NCBI GenBank assembly: GCA_903887035.1
Contig: CAISOG010000019.1
Location: forward strand, 1-18,380
Length of the DNA: 18,380 bases
Direction of reading: 5' to 3'
Source: an uncultured Holosporaceae bacterium
GTDB taxonomy: Bacteria; Pseudomonadota; Alphaproteobacteria; CAISOG01
A program made the translations under genes and the position numbers. Within the stretch, counting starts at the first letter, position 1; every line of letters starts with the position of its first letter. Shown here piece after piece: positions 7,893-16,123 of this stretch. A model generated the notes under the pieces. The model did no database searches and was not told where the DNA came from. It saw only the letters and a list, made by a program, of their open reading frames with translations.

Positions 7893-8530
7893 GGGATAGG
7901 CAACTGGCCAGCCATGATCGCCTGCGCCAGCGCGGTAAAGGCACGGCCACGCGCGGTCAGCGGTACCGCTAGGTCGGGGGCTATTTCTGCATTGGTCAGC
8001 TGCTGGCCATCGGCAAGGAAATAGGGGTCAAAGCCAAAGCCATGCTGGCCGCGTGGATGGTCAATCAGCCTTCCCGCTACCCGTTCCTCTAGGACTAGGG
8101 CGGGCGCTGGGTTATCCCGCTGGTCGGACAGCACCAGCGCCAACACGCACACCGCCTCTGCCCGCCTATCGGCTTGAAAGGCGGGATCCTTGGCCAAATC
8201 GGCCATAAAGCTTGGCCAGCCCCCCACCGCGGCCACCTGCGGCGCGGTATGCACCCCCGGCCAGCGGTTGCAGGCCAACAGCTCCAGCCCTGAATCGTCG
8301 CCAATCGCGGGCACCCCCGTCAGGTGCGCCACGGTTGCGGCCTTATCCACGGCATTGCCGACATAGTCGGGGTGAATTTCCGGCGGCAGGGTTAGGTCGG
8401 GTGGGCAGGGCAACAATTGCCACGGGCTGTTTTGCAAGGCGGCCTGAAAGGCGGCTACCTTGCCAGGATTTTTGGTGGCCAGATACAGGCGGGCTGAATA
8501 GGGGCGGGCGGGTGCGCTGGCCGTGGTCAT
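7889..8530 (-). CDS. rdgB: RdgB/HAM1 family (XTP/dITP pyrophosphatase-like), divergent active site
   Basis: The 213-residue protein follows the RdgB fold from end to end: LYLATKNPGKVAAFQAAL (residues 16-32), GVPAIGDDSGLELL (72-85), PRGQHGFGFDPYFL (159-172) and a C-terminal TNAEIAPDLAVPLTARGRAF. RdgB enzymes hydrolyse dITP, XTP and ITP to monophosphates and so keep deaminated purines out of DNA. Several motifs usual in the family are altered: ENA is GNA (58-60), SAR(Y/F) after GV is TAP (95-97), the Lys before the last motif is absent, and SHR is TAR (192-194). The catalytic-loop DDSG and the FGFDP are intact. Gene order with hemW is classic for rdgB. Identity as a family member is firm; catalytic activity is uncertain. 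Confidence 0.88.
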   Translation of the reverse strand: MTTASAPARPYSARLYLATKNPGKVAAFQAALQNSPWQLLPCPPDLTLPPEIHPDYVGNAVDKAATVAHLTGVPAIGDDSGLELLACNRWPGVHTAPQVAAVGGWPSFMADLAKDPAFQADRRAEAVCVLALVLSDQRDNPAPALVLEERVAGRLIDHPRGQHGFGFDPYFLADGQQLTNAEIAPDLAVPLTARGRAFTALAQAIMAGQLPIP

Positions 8531-9162
8531 TCCCTGTTATCCCGTTGTTTTTCATCTTTTTGTTTATCATCCCTTGGGTTGTCACTTCCTGGGGCGGTGT
8601 TACGGTTTAGCAGCGCGGCAATCTGATCCGCAATCTGATCAAGGTCGCCTTGCTGCTGATCCCCCAATGATTGCTGACCAGTGTTGTCGGCCATGCGAAC
8701 AATCAGGTCAAAGTCACGGCGGCCAGTTTGAACCGATCCCAAATGCACCAGTTGGGGGCGCAGGCGGTCGGTTCGCATCCGCCGCTTTATCCAGCGGGCA
8801 ATGGGGATTGAGGCGGATCCCGACGATAACACCAAATCAGGCCAGGGGCGGGTAATCGCCATGGCGCCGTCACTGGTTAAATTGGCCAGACTGGCGCCAA
8901 ATAGGCGGTCGGTTACCCCGTTCAGCAGTGGACGAAACAGGCCGCCCGTCGGCAATTCCCCCAACCAATTGAACCGCAGCCTTTTGGGTATCACGCTGAT
9001 GGCCTGCCGCTGCGCCAGCGATTCGGCCACCGCCCACAGTTGGTTATCGCGCGATGGCCATCCATCCAACAACAGCCACACCAGTTTGGCCGCGGGCAGC
9101 ACATAGCCCTTAGGTGCGCTGGCGCTAGGGTTTTCCGTAAGATTTTCCGTATGGTTTTCCAT
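8527..9162 (-). CDS. Short ELM1-family (DUF1022) protein, N-terminal half only
   Basis: The 211-residue product matches the N-terminal domain of bacterial ELM1/DUF1022 proteins: LVWLLLDGWPSRDNQLWAVA (about 28-47), ISVIPKRLRFNW, then WPDLVLSSGSASIPIARWI and LVHLGSVQTGRRDFDLIV. Family members are normally about 300-340 residues and resemble two-domain GT-B glycosyltransferases; their bacterial function is unknown. Here, directly after FDLIV, the sequence becomes polar and charged (Gln/Asp/Lys/Arg-rich, about 160-211) and stops, so the second domain is absent. There is no room for a separated second half because the stop overlaps the rdgB start as ATGA. The N-terminus has three Glu-Asn-X repeats from a 12-base repeat. 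The ATG at 9162 is the natural first start. Confidence 0.75.
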   Translation of the reverse strand: MENHTENLTENPSASAPKGYVLPAAKLVWLLLDGWPSRDNQLWAVAESLAQRQAISVIPKRLRFNWLGELPTGGLFRPLLNGVTDRLFGASLANLTSDGAMAITRPWPDLVLSSGSASIPIARWIKRRMRTDRLRPQLVHLGSVQTGRRDFDLIVRMADNTGQQSLGDQQQGDLDQIADQIAALLNRNTAPGSDNPRDDKQKDEKQRDNRE

Positions 9163-9179
9163 GGTCAGTTAGCCAAGGT
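9144..9179 (-). repeat. Imperfect 12-bp tandem repeat at the ELM1-like gene start
   Basis: On the minus strand the first codons contain three near-copies of an (A)CGGAAAAnCnT unit, giving the residue series MENHTENLTENP. The copies keep reading frame because the unit is 12 bases. This is probably slippage-derived and lies before the conserved part of the protein. Confidence 0.5.
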
Positions 9180-9214
9180 AAGGGGTGGGGGATAGGGAAG
9201 AGGGCTGAATTAAG

Positions 9215-9243
9215 GCTGGCCAGCGCTTTTGCCAGCAGTTTTT
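9215..9243 (+). terminator. Terminator-like hairpin in the purQ leader
   Basis: A perfect 6-bp stem GCTGGC (9215-9220) and GCCAGC (9231-9236) encloses a 10-base loop and is followed by AG and five T residues (9239-9243). This is the layout of a weak intrinsic terminator read on the plus strand. No plus-strand gene ends nearby, because the ELM1-like gene diverges at 9162, so it could act as an attenuator for purQL or end a short upstream transcript. The short T tract keeps confidence moderate. Confidence 0.4.
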
Positions 9244-9325
9244 AAGGGGGAAACAATTGTTGCCGAGAAAAAACAGAATAGTTGTTTTCTAACCCGACAA
9301 AAGACTTTATCAAAGGGGGAAACAA
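9244..9325 (+). repeat. 13-bp direct repeat (AAGGGGGAAACAA) in the purQ leader
   Basis: AAGGGGGAAACAA occurs at 9244-9256 and again at 9313-9325, 69 bases apart. Between the copies is an AT-rich stretch with an imperfect inverted repeat (AGAAAAAACA at 9266-9275, TGTTTTCT at 9283-9290). The copies lie in non-coding DNA upstream of purQ and could be a paired protein-binding site or duplicated leader sequence. No known operator is recognised. Confidence 0.55.
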
Positions 9326-9372
9326 CATTCGGGTCGATACAGGCCAACAATTCTTTAAGCGGGGGGTGCAAC

Positions 9373-10038
9373 ATGCGGGCAGCGGTGGTGGTTTTTCCAG
9401 GGTCAAATTGCGATACCGATGTGGTGACAGGGTTGCAAACCGTGTTGGGCATTGCGGTGGATCGCCTGTGGCATAAGCAGACCCATTTTGATGCGGCCTA
9501 TGACCTGGTGGTGTTGCCGGGCGGCTTTTCCTATGGTGACTATCTGCGTTGTGGCGCGATTGCGGCGCACAGCCCGATTATGGCAGAGGTGAAGCGGCAT
9601 GCGGAGCGCGGCGGCTATCTGTTGGGCATTTGCAATGGTTTTCAGATTTTGACGGAGGCAGGCTTGCTGCCCGGTGGCTTGCGCGGCAACGCGGGGCTGC
9701 AATTTATCTGTCGGGATGTGGCGTTGCAGGTGGCCAACCGCAACAGCCCCTTTACCTGCGCCCTGCCCAACGCTGACCTTACCCTGCCGATTGCCCATCA
9801 TGATGGCAATTATTTGATTGATGATGACGGCCTAAAACGCTTGCAGGATCAGGATCAAATCGCCCTGACCTATACCACCCCCGTCAACGGGTCAGTGGCC
9901 AATATCGCGGGGGTTTTGAGTGCCAATAAGCGGGTGTTGGGCTTAATGCCCCATCCTGAGCGGGCGGTTGACCAGGCGGTCGGCAATACCGATGGGCGCG
10001 AGATATTTTTAAGTTTACAGACAACGATAGGAGCCTAA
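9373..10038 (+). CDS. purQ: Phosphoribosylformylglycinamidine synthase subunit PurQ
   Basis: The 221-residue class I glutamine amidotransferase starts MRAAVVVFPGSNCDTDVV, exactly where PurQ proteins start. It carries FSYGDYLRCGAIAA, the nucleophile motif GICNGFQILTEAGLLPG and the catalytic His/Glu motif MPHPERAVD. PurQ releases ammonia from glutamine for PurL in the fourth step of purine synthesis. The frame extends upstream to 9229, but that part has no PurQ homology, and a G-rich Shine-Dalgarno (GGGGGG, 9360-9366) precedes ATG 9373. The stop is 3 bases before purL, with GATAGGAG inside the purQ end serving purL, so the two are translationally close. The third subunit, PurS, is not immediately upstream. 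Confidence 0.97.
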   Translation: MRAAVVVFPGSNCDTDVVTGLQTVLGIAVDRLWHKQTHFDAAYDLVVLPGGFSYGDYLRCGAIAAHSPIMAEVKRHAERGGYLLGICNGFQILTEAGLLPGGLRGNAGLQFICRDVALQVANRNSPFTCALPNADLTLPIAHHDGNYLIDDDGLKRLQDQDQIALTYTTPVNGSVANIAGVLSANKRVLGLMPHPERAVDQAVGNTDGREIFLSLQTTIGA

Positions 10039-10041
10039 GCG

Positions 10042-12348
10042 ATGAGCAAGCCAGTTGCCACCCAAGCCGCGATTGTAGCAACCGATGAGGCGCCAACCTA
10101 TAGCCCGCAAGTGCTGCGCGGACTGGGGCTGAAGGTTGATGAGTATGAAAGAATTTTGGAATTGTTGGGTCGTGCGCCAAATTTTACCGAATTGGCGGTG
10201 TTTGGCGCGCTGTGGAGTGAGCATTGCAGTTATAAATCCAGCAAGAAGTATCTGAAAACCCTGCCCACCAGCGCGCCCTGGGTGATTCAGGGACCCGGCG
10301 AAAACGCGGGCGTCATCGATATTGGCGATGGCTTGGCGGCGGTGTTTAAGATCGAAAGCCACAACCACCCCAGCTTTATTGAGCCCTATCAGGGATCGGC
10401 GACAGGCGTTGGCGGCATTTTGCGCGATGTCTTTACCATGGGGGCGCGGCCAATCGCGCTGCTAAACGCCCTGCGCTTTGGCGATCCCAGCCATGCCAAA
10501 ACCCGTTCGTTGGTGGCGGGCGTGGTGGCGGGTATTGGTGGCTATGGCAATTGCGTTGGCGTGCCGACGGTGGGGGGGGAGTGCCAGTTTCATGCCTGCT
10601 ACAACGGCAACAACCTGGTCAACGCGATGGCGGTGGGCATCGCCCAGGCGGATAAGATTTTCTATGCTAAGGCGGCGGGCATCGGTAACCCGGTGGTCTA
10701 TGTGGGTGCTAAGACGGGGCGCGATGGTGTGCATGGCGCCACCATGGCCAGCGCGGCTTTTAGCGCCAGTGAGCAGGCCAGTCGCCCCACCGTGCAGGTC
10801 GGCGATCCCTTTAAGGAAAAGCTGCTAATCGAGGCCTGTTTGGAGCTGATGAATGAGGATGCGATTATCGCAATTCAGGATATGGGGGCGGCAGGATTGA
10901 CCAGCAGCGCCTGCGAAATGGCCAGCAAGGGGGGCATCGGTATCCGCCTGGATCTCAGCGCCGTGCCGCTGCGGGAAGCGGATTTGCAGCCCTATGAGAT
11001 TATGCTGTCGGAAAGCCAGGAACGGATGCTGATGGTGTTAAAGCCTGAGGCGACCGCTAAGGCGCAGGCGATTTTTGCCAAATGGGATCTGGACGCGGTG
11101 GTGGTCGGCAGCCTGATCGCCGAACCCGTACTGGAAATGCAATGGCATGGCGAATCGGCGGGGGTGATTCCGATTGCCGCCCTGGTCGATGAGGCGCCGC
11201 AATATGACCGCCCCGTGGCGGCGCTGGCATCGCCCAGCCAGCAGCCCGTGACGCTGACCAAGCCTGTGGCCATCCTGCCCGCGCTGCAACAACTGCTGGC
11301 CAGCCCCAATTTGGCTAGCAAGCGATGGATTTGGCAGCAATATGATCGCCATGTCGGGGTCAACAGCCTATCCGATTCGGGCGCGGCAACGGCCAGCGAT
11401 GCGGCGGTGGTGCGGGTTACGGGCACCCGCAAGGCGCTGGCGATGGCCACCGACTGCAACCCCTTTTACGGTGCGGCCGACCCCTATATCGGCGGCGCGC
11501 AGGCGGTGGTGGAAAGCTGGCGCAACCTGGTGGCCAGTGGCGCTAAGCCGTTAGCCCTGACCAACAATTTGAACTTCGGCAATCCGGAAAAGCCCGAAAT
11601 TATGGCGCAGATTAAGGCGGCGGTGACGGGGATTGGTGATGCCGCCCGTGCCCTGGACTATCCCGTGGTGTCGGGCAATGTTTCGCTTTACAACGACACC
11701 GATGGGGTAGGGATTTACCCAACCCCCGTGATTGGCGGCGTCGGGCTGCTAGCTGACTACAGCCAACGGTTAAGCATGGCGTTGACCCAATCGGGGCTAA
11801 GCCTGGTACAATTGGGCAGCAGTTGTGATGGCTGGTTGGGACGCAGCCAATACCTGCTGACGGTTGAGGGGCAGGAGGCTGGGGCGCCACCGCCTGTCGA
11901 TTTCGCCGCCGAGCGGCAGGTCGGCGAATTGGTGTTGGCCTTGAATCAGCAACAACGGCTGGCCGCCTGTCATGATATCAGCGATGGGGGGCTGTTGGTA
12001 GCGCTGGCCGAAATGTGGCTGACAGGGGCGGGCACGGATGCGGCGAATGCCCTGCCGCTCAACGTCCAGCTGACCCCCGATTTGCCCGCCAGTGATGCGG
12101 GTTTCTGGTTTGGGGAGGATCAGGCACGCTATCTGGTTGCCACCCTGCATCCCGATCAAGTCTTGGCGGCGGCGGCAGAGGCGGGTGTGCCAGCCCTGCT
12201 GCTGGGTCAGACTACGGCGGTGGCGGCGGCTGGGGGTACGGCTGGCGAGACGGTGGGCAAATTGACGCTGCCCGATGGCCAATCCATTACCCGCGCCGCC
12301 CTGCAAACCATCCATGAATCCTGGCTGCCTGCCTATATGCAGGGCTAA
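10042..12348 (+). CDS. purL: Phosphoribosylformylglycinamidine synthase subunit PurL (small type)
   Basis: This 768-residue ATP-dependent synthetase is the small-type PurL that needs separate PurQ and PurS. Visible motifs are the N-terminal NFTELAVFGALWSEHCSYKS, the nucleotide loop FKIESHNHPSFIEPYQGSAT with GGILRDVFTMGARPIALLN, the repeated-half counterpart MATDCNPFYGAADPYIGGAQ, and FGNPEKPEI with NVSLYNDT. It converts FGAR, ATP and PurQ-derived ammonia to FGAM in the cytoplasm. Length is normal (about 730-770). The ATG at 10042 is the first possible start after purQ and has AGGAG 10 bases upstream. Nothing suggests damage. Confidence 0.98.
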   Translation: MSKPVATQAAIVATDEAPTYSPQVLRGLGLKVDEYERILELLGRAPNFTELAVFGALWSEHCSYKSSKKYLKTLPTSAPWVIQGPGENAGVIDIGDGLAAVFKIESHNHPSFIEPYQGSATGVGGILRDVFTMGARPIALLNALRFGDPSHAKTRSLVAGVVAGIGGYGNCVGVPTVGGECQFHACYNGNNLVNAMAVGIAQADKIFYAKAAGIGNPVVYVGAKTGRDGVHGATMASAAFSASEQASRPTVQVGDPFKEKLLIEACLELMNEDAIIAIQDMGAAGLTSSACEMASKGGIGIRLDLSAVPLREADLQPYEIMLSESQERMLMVLKPEATAKAQAIFAKWDLDAVVVGSLIAEPVLEMQWHGESAGVIPIAALVDEAPQYDRPVAALASPSQQPVTLTKPVAILPALQQLLASPNLASKRWIWQQYDRHVGVNSLSDSGAATASDAAVVRVTGTRKALAMATDCNPFYGAADPYIGGAQAVVESWRNLVASGAKPLALTNNLNFGNPEKPEIMAQIKAAVTGIGDAARALDYPVVSGNVSLYNDTDGVGIYPTPVIGGVGLLADYSQRLSMALTQSGLSLVQLGSSCDGWLGRSQYLLTVEGQEAGAPPPVDFAAERQVGELVLALNQQQRLAACHDISDGGLLVALAEMWLTGAGTDAANALPLNVQLTPDLPASDAGFWFGEDQARYLVATLHPDQVLAAAAEAGVPALLLGQTTAVAAAGGTAGETVGKLTLPDGQSITRAALQTIHESWLPAYMQG

Positions 12349-12395
12349 AGTCTGCGCGGGCGTTGTTGGGGGTGGCTGTAAGCTGCTGCAATCCC

Positions 12396-15300
12396 TTAAT
12401 AGGCCGCCATCGCTCCAATCACCGCGGTTTTAACGCCCTGGATATCGGTTTTACCAGTGCTAAGCAGGGGGATGGTGGCCAACCGAACAAAACTATCGCG
12501 GCGGGGCACCCACAGGGGCGGCAGAATCGTTCTTAAGCTGGTTAGCAGGGAATCCAGCTGGCTGATATCCAGCGTATCGGTATGGGCAATCACCACCCGT
12601 TCACCCTTTTGCGGATCGCTTAAGGCGATGGCCACCAAGTCACTGGTGCCCGCCAGCTGGTGCAAGGCTTCTTCAATACGGATCAGGGGCACCATCTCCC
12701 CCCCCAATTTGGCAAAACGGCTAAGACGATCGATTAGGGTGATAAAACCCGCCGCGTCCATTTGGGCGATATCCCCTGTGTTGTACCAACCATCCTGCAA
12801 CACCTGGGCGGTGCGGTCAGGTTGTTCATAATACCCCTGCATCACATTGGGTCCCTTAATCCATAACAGGCCAGGCTTATTGGGTTCATGCAGCACCTGT
12901 CCGCTGTCCAGGTCGGTGATACGGGCGGCGACATAGGGAATGGGGTGACCAACCGTGCCGGGGCGATTGCCCTGATGATCATAACCATTTAAGGAAATAT
13001 TGGGCAGATTGACGGCGGCAATTGGCGACAATTCGGTGCATCCATACCCCTCTAACAGCTCAAGTCCGAACTTTTGCTTAAATTCTTCGGCGGTGGCGGT
13101 GCGCAGCTTTTCTGACCCGACCACCACATGGCGCAGGCTTTGCAACTGATCAGCGGTACAGTTGCGGGCATACAATTGGCAAAAGGTGGGGGTGGCGATT
13201 AACAATTTGGCCTGGGCGTGGGCAATCAGCTGCCCCACCGCCTTAGCCTCTAATGGGTTGGGATGATAGGCCACGTTTAATCCCGTCAACAGCGGCAACC
13301 ACAGCGTGCCAGTAAAGCCAAAGCTGTGAAAGAATGGCAGGATACCCACCATGGTGTCTTTAGACTTCAGGGGCAGAATTTGGGCGGCTGAGGCGATATT
13401 GGCCAGCAGGTTATCCTGGCTAAGCATCACCCCCTTTGGTGTGCCCGTACTGCCACTGGAAAACAAAATGGTGGCCAGATCGCTGCCATGGCCAACCCGA
13501 TGACGCAGCAAACGTTGCAACAGCCAGCTGGGCAGCATATAGGCGGTAAGCCATGCCCGCAAACGGTGGTGCAGGGGCAATTGCGTCAGCAAAGATTCCA
13601 TCAGAATCAGATGGGGTAAGGCCGAGGCATTGGCCAGCGAATTGTCCAGAGGATTGGTCACAACCGTGCCAGGCAGCGCGATTTTTTTCAGCAATTTTTC
13701 GCTGGTAATCACCGTGCTGATACGGCATTGGCTGACAGCTTGCATTATCGCATCCTGCCCGACCGTGAAATTCAAATTGATCGGCACCTTACCAGCCAGG
13801 GCACAGGCCAGGTTGATCAACGCTCCCCCAACCGAAGCGGGCAGGGCGATACCGATAAACTTTTCCTGCCCATGATAACGGCGCAGGTAATCCGCCAACA
13901 ACAACGCCCCCGTAAGGCTTTGGCCATAGCTAAGGCTGCGGCCACTGCTGTCACGGATAGCCAATTGCGACAGCCGTTGCTTAGCGCTGCGAACAAAAGC
14001 CAGCGCCAGGCTGGTTTGGCGATCGGGATGATGGCGATAGGCGGCCGCCGACAGCTCCGCCACCGCCTGTTTAACCGCCTGCACAGGGGTGTCGGCGGGC
14101 AGGGGTTGGCCAAAGCTGACCGTGACGGCATAGGGTAGGCGGCGTGGCCATTTCCACAGAAATTTTTGCTGACCCTTGCGGTTAGGGCTGGCGCTAAAAA
14201 TGCTGCCCCAGACCCCATCCAGATAAACTGGGATAATCGGCACATCGGGCAGATCGCTTAGAATACGGCTGAATCCTGGTCTGAATTCGGCCATATTGCC
14301 GTTACGGCTCAGGGCACCCTCGGGAAAAATACAAACGGAATCCCCCGCCAACAGGGCGGTGCGCGCCTGATCCAGGCTTTTGATCATCGCCTTACCCTGG
14401 GTCGCCATCGGGATCACCCCCATCAGTCGAAACAACGGCTTAAGCCACCAAATGTTGTAATAGCGATCCAGCATGACATAGCGCAACGGCTTGTTCAGCG
14501 CGGCGCCCACCAACAACCCATCAACAAAGGATACATGATTGGCAACATACAGGGCGGGACGATCGGTGCCGATGGGCAAATGGTTCGCCCCAATTACCCG
14601 TATCCGATACACCAACCGAACCACCGCCAACACCACCAACCGCAGTAGGGATTGGGGCAACAGCTGAATCAGATACAAACAGGTCAGCAGGCTGGCCACC
14701 GCCAACACCAACATAATCTGGGATGCTGTCAGGCCAACACCATCGTAAAGACTTTTTAATGCCAGGGATGCGGCCAACATGCCAACGGTGTTAAACACGT
14801 TGCAGGCCGCCATGATTTTGCCCGTGGTGGTGGGGTCAGCGCTGTGTTGCAAAAAAGCGTTAAGGGGGACGATGTAAACACCCCCCGCCACGCCAATCAG
14901 AACCAATGATACGGCTGCCTGCCCATAGCTGGGGGCGGAAAAACCCAGCAAGACTAAGCCAATGGTCAGGGCGATACCCCCCAGTGGTATCAGGCCAAGT
15001 TCAACATGATCTCCCGAAAGCCAACCGCCAATCAGGCTGCCCCCCGCAATACCCACCAGCAGAAACATCAGCAGCTGGCTGGTTGCGGACTCACCAACCC
15101 CCAATTCATGGTGGCCGTATATGACCAACAGCATTTGCATCAGCGCACCAATGAACCAGAACCAACTGATTCCCCAAATCGCCAACCGTATCGGGCGAAT
15201 AGCCAGCGCGCTTCGGCAGGCATCCAGGGTACCCCCCAGGGCGATAATGCTGGAACCCTTGGTTGCGGGCGCATGAAGGGGGGGGCGGCGCGGAATCCAA

Positions 15301-15875
15301 AATACCAATACAGCGCTTAGCGCCGTTAGGCTTAGCAGGATTATTCCAACCATCGCCAAACGATCCTGAAAAACCTCAAAGAACAGGCCGCCGCTGACGG
15401 TGCCCAGGATAATTGAGATATATAGGGTCATTTGCATCACGCCGTTGGCTCTGGCCAGCTGTTGCGGCGCGACCATTTCGGGAATAATAGCAAATTTGGC
15501 TGGGCTATTTAGGGCGCTTTGCACCGCGGTCAACAACAGCACCCCAATCATAAAACCAGTATGACCGCTGGCCAGAGCCAGGGTGGCCAGGCTCATCGAC
15601 ACCAGCTCAAACATTTTGGAGGCAATCAGTACAGTTCGTTTGTCATAACGATCGGCCAGCCGCCCGCCCAAACCAGAAAAAATCAGATAGGGGGCAATAA
15701 AAATTGCGCCGATCCAGGCGACCAGACCGCTATCCTGAGCGCCTGTGGTTTGGTTAATCGCCAAAAAGGTCAGCAGGATTTTGAACAAGTTATCGGTGTA
15801 AATGCCCATCGATTCGCTAATCAAATAGGCCATAAAGCCGCGTTGGCTTAACAGCTGGCGATAGCTTAAGGTCAA
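12396..15875 (-). CDS. aas: MFS / PlsC acyltransferase / acyl-ACP (AMP-forming) ligase fusion, Aas-like
   Basis: The 1159-residue protein has three domains. Residues about 1-400 are an LplT-like MFS lysophospholipid transporter (DNLFKILLTFLAI, GGRLADRYDKRTVLIASKM). Residues about 425-600 are a PlsC-type acyltransferase with NHVSFVD (His447, Asp452) and FPEG near 518. Residues about 620-1159 are an AMP-forming ligase with FSSGSTGTPKGV near 806, GYGCTELSP near 942, YNTGD near 1031 and GKTDI (Lys near 1145). Together they would import lyso-phosphatidylethanolamine, activate a fatty acid and reacylate the lipid. The start is a TTG at 15875 with GCGAGGTG 7 bases upstream, giving LSYRQLLSQRGF as in homologues; an ATG at 15833 would cut the first helix. 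The open frame upstream to 16157 shows no homology. The fusion is known in alphaproteobacteria; E. coli has separate LplT and Aas. Confidence 0.92.
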   Translation of the reverse strand: MTLSYRQLLSQRGFMAYLISESMGIYTDNLFKILLTFLAINQTTGAQDSGLVAWIGAIFIAPYLIFSGLGGRLADRYDKRTVLIASKMFELVSMSLATLALASGHTGFMIGVLLLTAVQSALNSPAKFAIIPEMVAPQQLARANGVMQMTLYISIILGTVSGGLFFEVFQDRLAMVGIILLSLTALSAVLVFWIPRRPPLHAPATKGSSIIALGGTLDACRSALAIRPIRLAIWGISWFWFIGALMQMLLVIYGHHELGVGESATSQLLMFLLVGIAGGSLIGGWLSGDHVELGLIPLGGIALTIGLVLLGFSAPSYGQAAVSLVLIGVAGGVYIVPLNAFLQHSADPTTTGKIMAACNVFNTVGMLAASLALKSLYDGVGLTASQIMLVLAVASLLTCLYLIQLLPQSLLRLVVLAVVRLVYRIRVIGANHLPIGTDRPALYVANHVSFVDGLLVGAALNKPLRYVMLDRYYNIWWLKPLFRLMGVIPMATQGKAMIKSLDQARTALLAGDSVCIFPEGALSRNGNMAEFRPGFSRILSDLPDVPIIPVYLDGVWGSIFSASPNRKGQQKFLWKWPRRLPYAVTVSFGQPLPADTPVQAVKQAVAELSAAAYRHHPDRQTSLALAFVRSAKQRLSQLAIRDSSGRSLSYGQSLTGALLLADYLRRYHGQEKFIGIALPASVGGALINLACALAGKVPINLNFTVGQDAIMQAVSQCRISTVITSEKLLKKIALPGTVVTNPLDNSLANASALPHLILMESLLTQLPLHHRLRAWLTAYMLPSWLLQRLLRHRVGHGSDLATILFSSGSTGTPKGVMLSQDNLLANIASAAQILPLKSKDTMVGILPFFHSFGFTGTLWLPLLTGLNVAYHPNPLEAKAVGQLIAHAQAKLLIATPTFCQLYARNCTADQLQSLRHVVVGSEKLRTATAEEFKQKFGLELLEGYGCTELSPIAAVNLPNISLNGYDHQGNRPGTVGHPIPYVAARITDLDSGQVLHEPNKPGLLWIKGPNVMQGYYEQPDRTAQVLQDGWYNTGDIAQMDAAGFITLIDRLSRFAKLGGEMVPLIRIEEALHQLAGTSDLVAIALSDPQKGERVVIAHTDTLDISQLDSLLTSLRTILPPLWVPRRDSFVRLATIPLLSTGKTDIQGVKTAVIGAMAAY

Positions 15876-16039
15876 CGAACACCTCGCTTTGGTAAGATTG
15901 TCTAAGGATAGGTTAGGTGTTAAGCGGCCGCTGTTCAACCAAATTAATGCCAGAACGTTTACGGGCGGCGGGTGGCCTTGGGCGGTCAGTTGTGGTAAAA
16001 GGACAAAGGCGGCATGGGGGCAGAGGTGACGACGCGCAA

Positions 16040-16110
16040 CCTCCGACCAGCAACCAGCAAACCCCAACGCGCCATTCCAAACCAGTAACCCCCAACCAGC
16101 AATTCCAGCG
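16040..16110 (+). repeat. Degenerate ACCAG(C/T)AA(C) repeats upstream of cytochrome b561
   Basis: Several near-copies of ACCAGCAA or ACCAGTAAC occur between 16046 and 16103, on an unusually C/A-rich plus strand just before the cytochrome b561 start. The copies are irregularly spaced and no known operator is recognised. They may be slippage products or mRNA leader sequence. Confidence 0.4.
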
Positions 16111-16123
16111 AAGGACGATAGGC

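Noticed and set aside
9229..9372. Upstream extension of purQ or a hidden purS
   Set aside because: The translation is Lys/Thr/Asn-rich with no PurS motifs, and PurQ homology starts exactly at 9373.
12349..12395. Bidirectional terminator between purL and aas
   Set aside because: No stem with a T tract is visible in the 47-bp gap on either strand.
13728..14138. Plus-strand open frames inside aas
   Set aside because: They are shadows of the intact three-domain frame, without start signals or recognisable motifs.
15897..15923. Possible aas promoter (TTAACA and GACAAT on the minus strand)
   Set aside because: The spacer is only 15 bases and the boxes are weak, so I do not call it.
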